From Acidobacteriota bacterium (GTDB taxonomy: Bacteria; Actinomycetota; Acidimicrobiia; Acidimicrobiales; RAAP-2), in NCBI GenBank assembly GCA_019352075.1, contig JABBOA010000005.1, forward strand, positions 1-37,391: 37,391 nucleotides of DNA, written 5' to 3'. A program made the translations under genes and the position numbers. A model generated the notes under the pieces. The model had not been told where the DNA came from, searched no databases, and saw nothing but the letters and a program-made list of their open reading frames with translations. How positions within the stretch are numbered: the first letter of the stretch is position 1; each line of letters starts with the position of its first letter. Of this stretch, positions 25,161-34,258 are shown one piece after another.

Positions 25161-27560
25161 TCACACCCGCGGATCGTGCCCGCGCGGGTCAATGTCGCGG
25201 TTCGATGATCGCCGGGCCGCGCGCCACACCACGACGACCAGCGCCGCGCCCGCGGCGCCGATCGCGAGGGTGGCCGTGAGGATCCCCGCGGGCAGTTGCA
25301 ACGCGTAGAAGGAGCGTACGGCGTGGACCGGGAACAGCGACACGAAGCCCAGCACCACCGCGGCGACCAACAGCGTGCGTCGCCACGTCATCGGCAGCGC
25401 GACGATCACCAGGACGGTCACGCTCAGCATCAGCGCGACGATCGTGGCGCCCGTGCGCTGCTCGAGCAGGGAGAGATGCCGGGAGCGAGCCAACGCGTCG
25501 GCGGCGAAGACCGTGATGGCGACCACGAGACCGATGGGGACCGTGAAGCGTAGGACCCGCCCGACGAACCCCGGCGTGTAGCGCCGACGGTTGGGGGCGA
25601 GCGCGAGGAAGAACGTGGGGATGCCGATGGTCAAGGTGTCGATGATGGTGAGGTGTCGCGGCAGGAAGGGGTAGGGCCACAGGAGGACGCTGACCGTCGC
25701 GGCGAGGATCGTCGCCCACACCGTCTTGACGACGAAGATGTTCGCCACTCGCTCGATGTTCGCGGTCACTCGACGACCTTCGGCCACCACGTCGGGCATC
25801 GTCGCGAAGCGTCCGTCGAGCAGCACGATCTGCGCCACCGCCCGGGTCGCTGGGGCCCCCGAGCCCACCGCGATCCCGATATCGGCCAGCTTGAGGGCCA
25901 GGGCGTCGTTGACCCCGTCGCCGGTCATGGCCACGGTGTGGCCTCGGGCCTGCAGCGCGGTGACCATGGCCTGCTTCTGGCGGGGCGTCACGCGGCCGAA
26001 CACCGAGCGTGCCTCGAGGATCTCCCCTAAGGCGTCGACGTCATCGGGGAGGTCGCGAGCGTCGACCGGTGCGTCCGCCGCGCCCACCCCCACGCGGGCC
26101 GCGATGGCCGCCACGGTGAGCGGGTTGTCGCCCGAGATCACCTTGGTGACGACGCCCTGTTCGGCGAAGAACCGGACTGTCGACGCCGCGTCCTCTCGGA
26201 CCTGCTCCATGAGGGTCACGAGGGCGACGGCCCGCAGATCCGCGGGCAGTTCGTCACCACGGAGAGTCGCCTCACCGTGGGCCAGCGCGAGGACCCGTCG
26301 ACCGGTGGCCGCCAACTCCTGGGCCCGGGCGAGCGTCGACGCGTCGACGTCGCCGAGCACCATCTCCGGCGCGCCGACCACCCACGTGCCGTGATCCGAG
26401 AAACTCGCGGCGCTCCACTTGCGCGCCGACGAGAAGGGGACCGCGGCGTCGCGGACCCAGTCGGCGGGTGGGGCGAAAGTCCGTCCGATCGCGCTCAACG
26501 TGGCGTTGGCGTTCTCGTCATCGGCCAGGGCCCCCAGGGCGGCGTCGACGGGTAGTCCCACGCCGACGGGTTCGACGCCGTCCACGACGATCGTCCCGTC
26601 AGTGAGCGTTCCGGTCTTGTCGAAGCACACGACGTCGACGCGCGCGAGGACCTCGATGGCGGTGAGTTCCTGGACCAGCACGCGGCGGCGCGCCAGCGAC
26701 ACCGCCGCCACCGCGAAGGCGACGCTGGTCAGGAGCACGAGTCCCTGGGGCACCATGCCGACCAGACCGGCGACCGTGCCACTGACGGCGTCGCCGAGGC
26801 TCTTGCCCGCGTGGTACTGACTGTAGAGCAGGGCCAGCGCGATCGGTCCGATCGCCCAGGTCACGTAGCGCAGGATCCGGTTGGTCCCCTCGATCAACTC
26901 CGAGTGCACCAGCGTGAATCGACGCGCCTCGATGGTCAGGCGACGGGCGTAGGCGTCGGCCCCCACCCCGGTCGCCTGAAAACGACCCGCGCCGGCGACG
27001 ACGAAACTGCCCGAGAGCACCTCGTCGCCTTCGCGCTTGTCGACCGGCTCGGCCTCGCCCGTCAACAAGGATTCGTCGACCTGGAGCCCCGACGTCGACC
27101 GGACGAGGCCGTCGGCCACGACCTGGTCGCCCGTGCGCAGGGCGACCAGGTCGTCGAGCACCACTGCCTCGATCGCGACGTCCCCTTCGACCCCGTCACG
27201 CACGACGCGCGCGAAGGGCGCGTTGAGGACGGCGAGGCGGTCCAGGGTGCGCTTGGCCCGCCATTCCTGGATGATCCCGATGAGGGCGTTGGCGACCAGG
27301 ACGACCCCGAAGAGAGCGTCGCGCAACTGGCCCACCGCGACGATCGCGGCGAACAGGATACCCAGCAGGAGATTGAAACGGGTGAACACGTTGGTCCGGA
27401 TGATCTCGCCCAGCGTTCGCGAGGTGCGTTCGCCCCCCACGTTGACCTGGCCGGCGGCGATGCGCGCGGCGACTTCGGCGCCGGTCAGTCCGGTGGTCCT
27501 CGTGCCGTTGGACGTGCCCGGCGCGTCGCGCGGCGTCAGGTGGGCGTGGGACTCGGCCAT
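25161..27560 (-). CDS. P-type cation-transporting ATPase (CtpE-like)
   Basis: An 800-residue membrane ATPase without N-terminal heavy-metal domains. The dephosphorylation loop reads LLTGEAEPV, the phosphorylation motif is DKTGTLTDG (Asp near residue 313), and the hinge is TGDGVNDALALKLADIGIAVG. The fourth transmembrane helix has VPQGLVLLTS in place of the usual PEGLP. The architecture (about ten helices, short cytoplasmic N-terminus) fits the CtpE/Ca2+-type actinobacterial pumps; substrate assignment is inference. The start is ambiguous between adjacent GTG (27563) and ATG (27560), with no clear ribosome site. It converges with the reductase gene. Confidence 0.9.
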   Translation of the reverse strand: MAESHAHLTPRDAPGTSNGTRTTGLTGAEVAARIAAGQVNVGGERTSRTLGEIIRTNVFTRFNLLLGILFAAIVAVGQLRDALFGVVLVANALIGIIQEWRAKRTLDRLAVLNAPFARVVRDGVEGDVAIEAVVLDDLVALRTGDQVVADGLVRSTSGLQVDESLLTGEAEPVDKREGDEVLSGSFVVAGAGRFQATGVGADAYARRLTIEARRFTLVHSELIEGTNRILRYVTWAIGPIALALLYSQYHAGKSLGDAVSGTVAGLVGMVPQGLVLLTSVAFAVAAVSLARRRVLVQELTAIEVLARVDVVCFDKTGTLTDGTIVVDGVEPVGVGLPVDAALGALADDENANATLSAIGRTFAPPADWVRDAAVPFSSARKWSAASFSDHGTWVVGAPEMVLGDVDASTLARAQELAATGRRVLALAHGEATLRGDELPADLRAVALVTLMEQVREDAASTVRFFAEQGVVTKVISGDNPLTVAAIAARVGVGAADAPVDARDLPDDVDALGEILEARSVFGRVTPRQKQAMVTALQARGHTVAMTGDGVNDALALKLADIGIAVGSGAPATRAVAQIVLLDGRFATMPDVVAEGRRVTANIERVANIFVVKTVWATILAATVSVLLWPYPFLPRHLTIIDTLTIGIPTFFLALAPNRRRYTPGFVGRVLRFTVPIGLVVAITVFAADALARSRHLSLLEQRTGATIVALMLSVTVLVIVALPMTWRRTLLVAAVVLGFVSLFPVHAVRSFYALQLPAGILTATLAIGAAGAALVVVVWRAARRSSNRDIDPRGHDPRV

Positions 27561-28443
27561 CACGTGATTCTTCGCGGGCGCTCGGCGCTCGCGCGCCCGA
27601 GGGATCCGCGAACCTCCTTCGCGACGCAGGTCATGTCACCGCCTCTCCGGCTCACGACAAGGAATACCACCTCGCCCACGGCCCCGTGACCGTGAATGTA
27701 CCAGTACTCGCCGTTGAACGCCTCGTCGTCACTACGGTCGAGTGACACTTCTTGGCGACGAACGTTGCGCCCGTCGAGGGCGAGCGCCTCGCCGCGTTCA
27801 CCACCCCCCGGGAACCAAGGGCCAAGAATCTGTGCTCAACCCTCACCAGATGCGAGAGGGCGCTACCGCACCGCCAACGCCCGGGAGGTGAAGCACGACC
27901 GGGCTAGGGGCGGATGGACCACCGCGTGGATCCTCGGGGCGACTCCTCGTTGGACCTGACTCGCCGCCCGTGCGGCGCTTCATCGGCACGGACTGGCTCG
28001 CGTCGGGACCACGGTCTCCGCGACGGCGATGCCTGTGCGCCCATCGGTGGTCCCCACCGTGGAGGCCCGAGCTCGGTGATGGAGACGTCGTTCACTCGTG
28101 AGCACCTTTGAACCCCGGCAACGACCAGCGCACGCTCACCTCCTCGCACCCAGAGCACCGCGGTCGCGGCTCGTCCGACCGCGCCTCTCGTTGCCGGTCG
28201 CCCAGACCCGCCCTAGGGGGCCACCGCGGCGAGTCGACTAACACGATGATGAAAAGAATTCAAGAATCAACCTCGGCCATACCTACATTCCTACATTATC
28301 GTTCCATTTTGTCATCCAACGTTCACGAGTTACTCGGGTAACTTGGGACGATTGGCACGGCCACGCGGTATCAACGAATCAAGAGAATCACACAATGTTC
28401 GACAAACGTCGGACTTTAAAGATCCAGGGGGGAACAAACGCAT
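27561..28443. other. Long intergenic region before the ABC binding-protein gene
   Basis: It separates the P-type ATPase start from the binding protein. It holds the putative GntR operator (listed) and a short palindrome (AGTTAC-TCGG-GTAACT, 28328-28343). The 62-residue minus-strand ORF at 27560-27748 (NGEYWYIHGHGAVGEVVFLV) has a protein-like middle but unnatural ends, so it is not called. The last 200 bases are AT-richer than the surroundings. Confidence 0.4.
28280..28297. promoter_or_regulatory. Putative GntR operator upstream of the binding-protein gene
   Basis: TACCTACATTCCTACATT contains two head-to-tail CCTACATT units (28282-28289 and 28290-28297). It shares TACCTACATT with the gntR-tauE region and TACATTCCTAC with the rhodanese region. 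Regulation by the nearby GntR protein is inferred. Confidence 0.55.
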
Positions 28444-29517
28444 ATGGAGAGAGACACTTCACGTCACGGGGGCAACAAGGGGTGGGCCCACTGGTCACGT
28501 CGCCGGCTCATGGTCACGACGGCCAGCGCCTTCGTCGTCTTGGCGGCGAGCGGGATGTCGGCGGCGGGCGCATCGTCACGTAGCCACCTGACGTCACACG
28601 CGACCAAATTGACCAAGGTGACGGTCACGCTCGCCCTCGATCCGCCCAAAATGATCTTCATGGGATTCTGGGTCGCCCAGCAGGAGGGCTTCTTCGCCCG
28701 CAATGGCCTCGACGTGACGCTCATGCCCGAACAGGGTGGCGTGCAGGCGGCGCGGGCGGTGGCGGCGGGAGACGCGTACTTCGAAGCGGGTGGCACCGAC
28801 GCCATCGCCGCGGCCTACGCCCAAGCCCACAACCTGGAGGCGATCTGGTCCTACGGTGGTGACGACCTCTCCCTCGTGGCTGACAAGAGCATTGCCTCGG
28901 TCGCCGCGCTCAAGGGCAAGACCATGGGCGCGGGGGACGCCACGGGCCCGGCGTTCGAACTCAGCGAGATCGCCCTTCGCAATGCGCACGTCAACACGAA
29001 GGACGTGAAGATTGCGGTGCTCAATGGTCGCCCGGCTCTCGTCGGAGCGATGGCCGCTGGCGCGATTCAGGCGTCGGTCTTTCACGTGGACGATGGCTAC
29101 ACCTTGTTGAGCAAGGACCACAACGTGCACATCATCGCGTCGATGGCCAAGGTCGCGCCGCAGTACTGGTACGGTGCGGTGGGCATCCCCGTCTCCTACG
29201 GCCAGAAGCACCGGAGTACGGTGGTGGCGTTCCTCACGTCGATGATCGAAGCCCAGCGTTGGATGTACACGCACCGGACCCAGACCATCGATCTGTCCGT
29301 CAAGTACACCGGCGAGACCCCCGCAGTGGTCGCCAAGTCCTACGACTACTTGACCGCTAACAAGTTGTGGACCACCGGCGTGGGCATGACGGACAGCCAA
29401 GTCTCCTACACACTCAACCAGTACAAAGACAACGGAATTATCCCCACGGTTCCGAAAGCGACGGACATCTTCAACCAGACCTTCGTGAAGGCGGCGTTGG
29501 CGAAAGTTGGTGGCTAG
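28444..29517 (+). CDS. ABC transporter substrate-binding protein, sulfonate/nitrate/thiamine-precursor type
   Basis: A 357-residue exported protein. The N-terminus SRRRLMVTTASAFVVLAASG resembles a Tat or Sec signal with no lipobox Cys. The mature part has VALDPPKMIFMGFWVAQQEG-type sequence followed by FFARNGLDVTLMPEQGG, then GTDAIAAAYAQ and SVAALKGKTMGAG, characteristic of NMT1/THI5/SsuA-like proteins that bind sulfonates, nitrate or pyrimidines. The permease and ATPase genes lie about 3-5 kb away on the opposite strand. A GGGGGGAACAAACGCAT stretch precedes the ATG. The neighbourhood (TauE, rhodanese, lipoyl protein) makes an organosulfur ligand the most likely guess. A strong terminator follows. 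Confidence 0.88.
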   Translation: MERDTSRHGGNKGWAHWSRRRLMVTTASAFVVLAASGMSAAGASSRSHLTSHATKLTKVTVTLALDPPKMIFMGFWVAQQEGFFARNGLDVTLMPEQGGVQAARAVAAGDAYFEAGGTDAIAAAYAQAHNLEAIWSYGGDDLSLVADKSIASVAALKGKTMGAGDATGPAFELSEIALRNAHVNTKDVKIAVLNGRPALVGAMAAGAIQASVFHVDDGYTLLSKDHNVHIIASMAKVAPQYWYGAVGIPVSYGQKHRSTVVAFLTSMIEAQRWMYTHRTQTIDLSVKYTGETPAVVAKSYDYLTANKLWTTGVGMTDSQVSYTLNQYKDNGIIPTVPKATDIFNQTFVKAALAKVGG

Positions 29518-29546
29518 GAGGGCTCCGAGTCACCACTGGCTCAGAG

Positions 29547-29594
29547 AAGCCCAATGGCTCGCGCGAGACGATCGCGCGAGCCATTGGGCTTTTA
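29547..29594 (+). terminator. Rho-independent terminator after the binding-protein gene
   Basis: A 20-bp perfect stem (AAGCCCAATGGCTCGCGCGA with its complement, 5-nt loop GACGA) is followed by TTTT-rich sequence. It ends the binding-protein transcript and isolates it from the convergent gntR gene. Confidence 0.85.
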
Positions 29595-29690
29595 GCTTTA
29601 GCGCGAATCGAGTTCACCGCCGGCGTGGGGGCCCTCCCTGCGTCGATGGCGACCGGGCCAGGCTCCGTGGGGGCCGGGCGATCCGCCTCG

Positions 29691-30500
29691 TCACAGCGTC
29701 GTGGCGTCAGCGTGCGTCGCCGCTCCCGTCAGTTTGGACAGGTCGAACTGATAACCGGTTCGTGGCGGGAAGTCAGCGATAAGGCTGAAGCTGTCCCCGC
29801 GAATGATCGTGCGACGCCACTCGACGGGTTCGTCGCGCGCGCTGGCCAATCGCTCGATGGCGAGCGCGGCCTGGTCCGATTCGAGATTGAGGAGCCGACG
29901 GTCCTGCTTGGTGGGGACGATCGCGCGAATCCTCTCTCGGCTGACGTCGATGCGAAGGGCGAAGCGGTCGAGGAGTTGGCCATAGAGCGCGGTGTGCGTG
30001 AAATCCACCGAGAGAAACTTCTCGCCGAATCTCCCAGGCATCCACACCCGATCCACCGCGAGCGGCTCTTCGTTGGCGAGCCGCACCCTTTCGAGAAACA
30101 ACAGAGGGGCCCCCGGGTCCTGGCCCAAATGGGCCGCGACCTTCGAGTTCGTCCTCATCTCCTGAGACCGCACCACGCTGCGCTGCTCCATTCCCGCCGC
30201 CTCGACCGACGCAAAAAGGCTGTAGACGGCGCCCAGAGGTTGCTCGATCTCGTGGGCCGAGGCCAAGCGAGGCCGTCGGCCCCGCTCGGCCACGACGACG
30301 CCGTCGCCGCGCAGTCGCCTCATGGCTTCACGAACAGTGTTGCGACTCACGCCATACTCCTTGGCCAGTTCCAACTCGCCCGGGAACGCCCTCTCGAAAT
30401 CGCCCCGGTCCAGGCGACGCGTGAGGTCGGTGTGCAATTGCGCCCACAACGGCAGAGCGCTGTCGCGGTCTAGGGGGGTCTCACCCAATTTACGCTCCAC
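29691..30500 (-). CDS. GntR-family (HutC/UTRA) transcriptional regulator
   Basis: A 269-residue regulator with a GTG start (complement at 30498-30500) and an AAGGTGAGG ribosome site. The winged helix-turn-helix lies at residues about 15-80 (ELAKEYGVSRNTVREAMRRL, RPRLASAHEIEQ), and the effector-binding UTRA domain covers about 90-245 (RVRLANEEPLAVDRVWMP, ALYGQLLDRF). HutC-type proteins repress transport or catabolic operons and are released by a ligand. It diverges from tauE across an intergenic region carrying a palindrome, and the same sequence motif occurs upstream of the binding protein and the rhodanese. Proposed role: local regulator of the whole sulfur cluster, inferred from context. 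Confidence 0.9.
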   Translation of the reverse strand: MERKLGETPLDRDSALPLWAQLHTDLTRRLDRGDFERAFPGELELAKEYGVSRNTVREAMRRLRGDGVVVAERGRRPRLASAHEIEQPLGAVYSLFASVEAAGMEQRSVVRSQEMRTNSKVAAHLGQDPGAPLLFLERVRLANEEPLAVDRVWMPGRFGEKFLSVDFTHTALYGQLLDRFALRIDVSRERIRAIVPTKQDRRLLNLESDQAALAIERLASARDEPVEWRRTIIRGDSFSLIADFPPRTGYQFDLSKLTGAATHADATTL

Positions 30501-30551
30501 CGCCTCACCTTACAAAAGTTCACGACGCGTAACGGTGACCGTATCAAGAGT

Positions 30552-30565
30552 AATGTACCTACATT
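30552..30565. promoter_or_regulatory. Palindromic operator between gntR and tauE
   Basis: AATGTACCTACATT is a 14-bp inverted repeat (AATGTA-CC-TACATT). TACATT may also serve as the -10 hexamer for tauE, with GTGACC-like sequence upstream, so binding would block transcription. Confidence 0.65.
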
Positions 30566-30607
30566 AGAATGTTGTTTGTTTCTAAAGTCCTGTGTAGAGG
30601 GGTGCAA

Positions 30608-30688
30608 ATGTGCGCAAGGGAGCATGACCGCGACGAGGCAGTGCCGTCGTCGCCCCAGTCCGTCGGGTGGCGGGGTGGCGAATGCTGA
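30608..30688 (+). CDS. Leader peptide with cysteine codons overlapping the TauE start
   Basis: A 26-residue ORF, too short for the track, reads MCAREHDRDEAVPSSP...GGEC and stops inside the TauE start (its TGA is two bases after the TauE ATG). GAGGGG lies about five bases before its ATG. Cys is at position 2 and at the last position. Cysteine-codon leader ORFs control sulfur genes by attenuation in mycobacteria; the same mechanism here is inference. Confidence 0.5.
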   Translation: MCAREHDRDEAVPSSPQSVGWRGGEC

Positions 30689-31554
30689 GCAACTGGTTTC
30701 TTTCGATCGTTCTCGGGGCGGCTATTGGTCTCTCCCTGGGCGCGCTCGGCGGCGGCGGATCCATCCTCACGGTGCCGGCCCTGGTCTACGTCCTTAACGT
30801 GAACGCCAAAGTGGCCACGGGGGCGTCCCTGCTGATTGTTGGTTCGAGCGCCCTCTTTGGCACCTTCGCTCATCACCGATTCCGACGGGTCCAGTGGAAG
30901 GTGGGACTGTCCATCGGCGCCATCAGCATCGTCGGCTCCGTCGCCGGCACTCGCCTGAACAAGATGATCGATCCGAATCTGCTGCTCCTGCTCTTTGCGA
31001 TGCTCATGTTCACCGTCGCCATCATGATGGTTGTCCGCAGCCGCAAATCACCTCCGTCCCCGGTGGCGAACACGAGCGCGCAGAACTCGCTGGAATTCGC
31101 TACCGGGGCTCGGACCGGCTCGGATCTCCCCCTCGTTGATCCGTCGCCGCGGGCGGGGGTAGTCGAGGTCCGACCTCGACAGTATCGGCCCGGTCTCGTG
31201 ATTGCGGTGGGCGTGGGCGTGGGATTCCTCACCGGCTTCTTGGGCGTCGGCGGAGGATTCATCGTGGTGCCCAGCCTGATCCTCGCCCTGGGTTTCGAGT
31301 TGCCCGAAGCGGTGGGGACGTCACTGCTGATCATCTTCGTGAGCAGCGCCTTCGCCCTCGCCGAACGAGGCGGGGTGCACGGCATCAGTGACGCGATCGT
31401 CGTCCCTTTCGCGGTCGCGGCCATGCTTTCGGCCGTCGTGGGCAACGCATTGGCCAATCGTCTGCCCATCCGCAAGTTGAACTACGGCTTCATCGCACTG
31501 GTCACGTCCGTCGCGATTTATGTCAGCATTCGGAGCATCCTGGCGCTGACGTGA
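30682..31554 (+). CDS. TauE/SafE-type sulfite/organosulfonate exporter
   Basis: A 290-residue membrane protein with about eight helices in two halves. The repeated TauE motifs GALGGGGSILTVPALVYVL and GFLGVGGGFIVVPSLILALG are clearly present, one per half. Members export sulfite or sulfoacetate, or import other small anions. The preferred start is the ATG at 30682, which overlaps the leader ORF stop; the track's GTG at 30667 is possible. It diverges from gntR. A linker of about 50 polar residues between the halves is longer than usual. Export of sulfite released from a sulfonate would fit the cluster; this is inference. Confidence 0.9.
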   Translation: MLSNWFLSIVLGAAIGLSLGALGGGGSILTVPALVYVLNVNAKVATGASLLIVGSSALFGTFAHHRFRRVQWKVGLSIGAISIVGSVAGTRLNKMIDPNLLLLLFAMLMFTVAIMMVVRSRKSPPSPVANTSAQNSLEFATGARTGSDLPLVDPSPRAGVVEVRPRQYRPGLVIAVGVGVGFLTGFLGVGGGFIVVPSLILALGFELPEAVGTSLLIIFVSSAFALAERGGVHGISDAIVVPFAVAAMLSAVVGNALANRLPIRKLNYGFIALVTSVAIYVSIRSILALT

Positions 31555-31962
31555 GGGATAGGCCGGTCGGGGCCCCGTGTCGCTCTGGCCTAGGACGTCG
31601 ACACTGGCCGAACCGCCGTCGCGTCGATCGCGTTGCCCCGCTCGCCGGGACCACGGAGGTCGCACGTTCCTGCACGATGGCGACACCGCGTCGTCGGCCC
31701 TGCCGAGAGATCACCGGGCGAGACGGCGTCACGGTCAAGAGTGCCGGGGCCGGGGCCGGGGCCGGGGCTCGGACCGACGGAGTCAAGGAGGGTCGTGACC
31801 CGCTGAATCGGCGCCTCGTCACCCCCCGAGGTTGATGTCGCGCCACCCGTCGACGACACTCGTCACGGACACGGCGCCTCCGCGACGCCAGTGACCCGCA
31901 TGACCGTTCGCGACCGACGAAGGCGAGGGGCGTCTTCGTTCCTAGCGAGCGGCGCGCGCCAC
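31555..31962. other. Convergent intergenic region with G4-type repeat
   Basis: It lies between tauE (plus) and the OsmC gene (minus). It contains four GGGG runs separated by CC (31746-31767). No gene was recognised; the overlapping ORFs are Arg-rich shadows. Confidence 0.45.
31746..31767 (+). repeat. Four-GGGG tract, potential G-quadruplex
   Basis: GGGGCCGGGGCCGGGGCCGG-type tract with four G4 runs spaced by two bases on the plus strand. It matches the simple G-quadruplex pattern and could pause polymerases from either convergent gene. Confidence 0.6.
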
Positions 31963-32376
31963 TCATTCACCTATCGGTGCGGGACTCACCAGTCGAATGT
32001 TGACCTCGGGGTCGTTGTGCAGTGTGTTGTGCACCTTGCAGCGCGCACCCACCCGCATCAAGCGCTCCAGGTCCGACTCGGACATGTTGCCCCGGACCTG
32101 AATGGCCACATCGATCTGCGCGACGCGTTCGGGGCTCTTGGCCGTCTCCCCGTTGACGACGATGTCGATCCCCTCGAATCCTTCGATCCCTTGCGTGACG
32201 GCGAAATTCCTCATCGTGCCCGCAGTGCACGCTCCGAGGGCCGCGAGCAGGAGTTCCGCCGAGCGAAAGCCGTCACTCGCGCCACCGTCGCCGGGCAACA
32301 GATCGACGGCCACGACCGCATCGCGGGCACTCACCTCAAAGCGACCAGCCCCGCAATCCTTGACAACTACCTCCAT
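31963..32376 (-). CDS. OsmC/Ohr-family protein
   Basis: A 137-residue protein. It has Cys50 in ELLLAALGACTAGTM and Cys113 in GARCKVHNTLHNDPEV, the two redox cysteines of OsmC/YhfA-type proteins. OsmC and Ohr reduce organic hydroperoxides with a lipoylated partner (lipoyl proteins are the known reductants for Ohr). A lipoyl carrier lies in the same gene group, so functional pairing is plausible. AAAGGAG precedes the ATG. It is downstream of the ABC permease gene on the same strand, about 107 bp away. Confidence 0.88.
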   Translation of the reverse strand: MEVVVKDCGAGRFEVSARDAVVAVDLLPGDGGASDGFRSAELLLAALGACTAGTMRNFAVTQGIEGFEGIDIVVNGETAKSPERVAQIDVAIQVRGNMSESDLERLMRVGARCKVHNTLHNDPEVNIRLVSPAPIGE

Positions 32377-32482
32377 TACTGACTCCTTTCATCCATTTGT
32401 CGCTCGGGACGGCTGAGCGCGTCAGGCGATGCGTGGACAATCGCCACTCCCGTCTCACCCGCTCGCACCGTGTCGTCGGGGT

Positions 32483-33316
32483 TCAACGTTCCGCCCACGG
32501 TGCGATTTTCCTCTTGAGCCACCGCGTGGAACTCATGAGCAACACACCCAGGGCCATCACGACGAAGATGGGCACGAACATTCGCGCGGTTTGAAAAGTA
32601 TCGGCGTTGTTAAGGACCAGACCGCCCAGTCCCGACGCGTTCGTGTAGAACTCCGCGATGATCATTCCCGTCAGGGCGTGACCCAGTGAGATGTTGATAC
32701 CCGCCGCGATGTAGGGAATGCATGAGGGCAGCACGACGTGACGCCACGTCTGGCGATCGGTGGCCCGAAAGGCCTTGGCGACGTCGCGATACATCGGGTC
32801 GACCGAGATGGCGCCCTGGTAGGTGTTGAGCAGCAACGGGAAGAAGGAGAAGCTCCCGATGATCGCCACCTTGGCCATGAACCCGAAACCGAACCACAGG
32901 ACGTACAACGGCACGAGGGCGATCAACGGCGTGGAGAAGATAGCCATCACGAAGGGCTGGATCACCCAGTCGACGACCCGGTATCGCGCCCACACCAGCC
33001 CCAGCGGCACGCTGATCAGCAGCGCCAATCCGAAGCCGGTCACCATGGCTTCGAGACTCAACAGGGTGTCCGTGCCTAACTGCCCATCAGCGATCATGTG
33101 TCCAGCGGCGGCCAGGATGGCCGAGGGCGGCACCAGCAATAGGGGGCTGATGCCCGACGCGTAGATCTGCCACGCGACGAAGAACACCGCCACCGCCGTG
33201 AGCCGCACGGCCCACTTCAACGGCGCCACGTTCTTGGTCCGGCGCAGGCTCGACGGGGCGGTCGGCGACCGTTTCGTCACTTCGACCCGCAATTCCTCAT
33301 CAGCCACCTTCGTCAT
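32483..33316 (-). CDS. ABC transporter permease, SsuC/TauC type
   Basis: A 277-residue permease with about six helices. The EAA loop is present near residues 185-205 (MYRDVAKAFRATDRQTWRHVVLP), in the position contacting the ATPase, and SCIPYIAAGINISLGHAL follows, typical of SsuC/TauC sulfonate permeases. GAAGGAG precedes the ATG. It is about 110 bp downstream of the ATPase gene and, with the binding protein and ATPase, completes one importer. Confidence 0.9.
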   Translation of the reverse strand: MTKVADEELRVEVTKRSPTAPSSLRRTKNVAPLKWAVRLTAVAVFFVAWQIYASGISPLLLVPPSAILAAAGHMIADGQLGTDTLLSLEAMVTGFGLALLISVPLGLVWARYRVVDWVIQPFVMAIFSTPLIALVPLYVLWFGFGFMAKVAIIGSFSFFPLLLNTYQGAISVDPMYRDVAKAFRATDRQTWRHVVLPSCIPYIAAGINISLGHALTGMIIAEFYTNASGLGGLVLNNADTFQTARMFVPIFVVMALGVLLMSSTRWLKRKIAPWAER

Positions 33317-33427
33317 CTTCCGGCTCCTTCACGTGAATTCAACGACTCTCCGCCCACCTTCGACGAGGATGCGCCTCGTGCCCCGAGGTGCAACGAACCC
33401 CCCTCGTTGCCGCACCGGCGATGGGTC

Positions 33428-34258
33428 CTACGCATTGAAGGCATCCACCGTGCTGCTCACGAGGAGTTGTCGTATGTCGTGGTGCAGGTCCGCGAACGCC
33501 GGGAGGATCCGCGCGCTCTCCTCGGTGCGCGGACGGGGAAGATCGATGTCGAAGCGACGAAGGATTCGCCCCGGTCGCGCACCCATCACCACCACTTCGT
33601 CACTCAGGACGATCGCCTCGTCGATGCTGTGCGTGACGAAGAGGACCGACTTTCGCGTGCGCTCCCAGATCTCCAGCAGTTCGTCGTGGAGCTCCTCACG
33701 CGTCTGCGCATCCACGGAAGCGAAGGGTTCGTCCATCAACAAGATGTCGGGGTCGAGCGCGAGAGCTCGGGCGATACCGACCCGCTGTTGCATGCCACCG
33801 GACAACTGATACGGGAACTTCTTCGCGGTGCCCGTGAGGTGCACCATCTCGAGAGTCCGGTCCACCCGCTCGGCGATGGTGCCGCGGTCCACGCCCGCCA
33901 GTTCGAGTCCGAACGCGACGTTGCGACGAACGGACTTCCAGGGAAAGAGACTGCCCTGTTGAAAGACCACCGCCAGCGACGGCCTCACCCCTGGGCTCGA
34001 CGACTTCGCGTCACCCGTGATCAAATCGCCAGAATCCGCTTGTTCGAGACCCGCGATGATTCTGAGCAACGTCGTCTTGCCGCACCCCGACGGTCCGACC
34101 AGAGACGTGAAGGAACCTTTGGTCAAGTCCAAGGACACTCCATCGAGGATCAGCTCGGATCCGAACCGCTTCGTGACTCCCTCGCACGAGATCGCGGGGA
34201 CACCACCGCGTCGTGACGGCTTCGCCGCTCCAGCTTCTGTCGAGACGTCTCCGTCCAT
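33428..34258 (-). CDS. ABC transporter ATPase, SsuB/TauB type
   Basis: A 276-residue ATPase from the chosen ATG (MDGDVSTEAG), preceded by AGGGGGGG; the track's upstream start extends into intergenic sequence. Walker A is GPSGCGKT (about residues 55-62), the signature is LSGGMQQR, and Walker B is ILLMDEPF, followed by the switch histidine (LFVTHSIDEAI). The sequence is closest to SsuB/TauB/NitD ATPases. It powers the adjacent permease at the cytoplasmic face. It heads the permease-OsmC group on the minus strand. Confidence 0.9.
   Translation of the reverse strand: MDGDVSTEAGAAKPSRRGGVPAISCEGVTKRFGSELILDGVSLDLTKGSFTSLVGPSGCGKTTLLRIIAGLEQADSGDLITGDAKSSSPGVRPSLAVVFQQGSLFPWKSVRRNVAFGLELAGVDRGTIAERVDRTLEMVHLTGTAKKFPYQLSGGMQQRVGIARALALDPDILLMDEPFASVDAQTREELHDELLEIWERTRKSVLFVTHSIDEAIVLSDEVVVMGARPGRILRRFDIDLPRPRTEESARILPAFADLHHDIRQLLVSSTVDAFNA

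Noticed and set aside
27560-27748. 62-residue minus-strand ORF with NGEYWYIHGHGAVGEVVFLV
   Set aside because: The middle looks protein-like, but no ribosome site, no family and an unnatural end; insufficient to call a gene.
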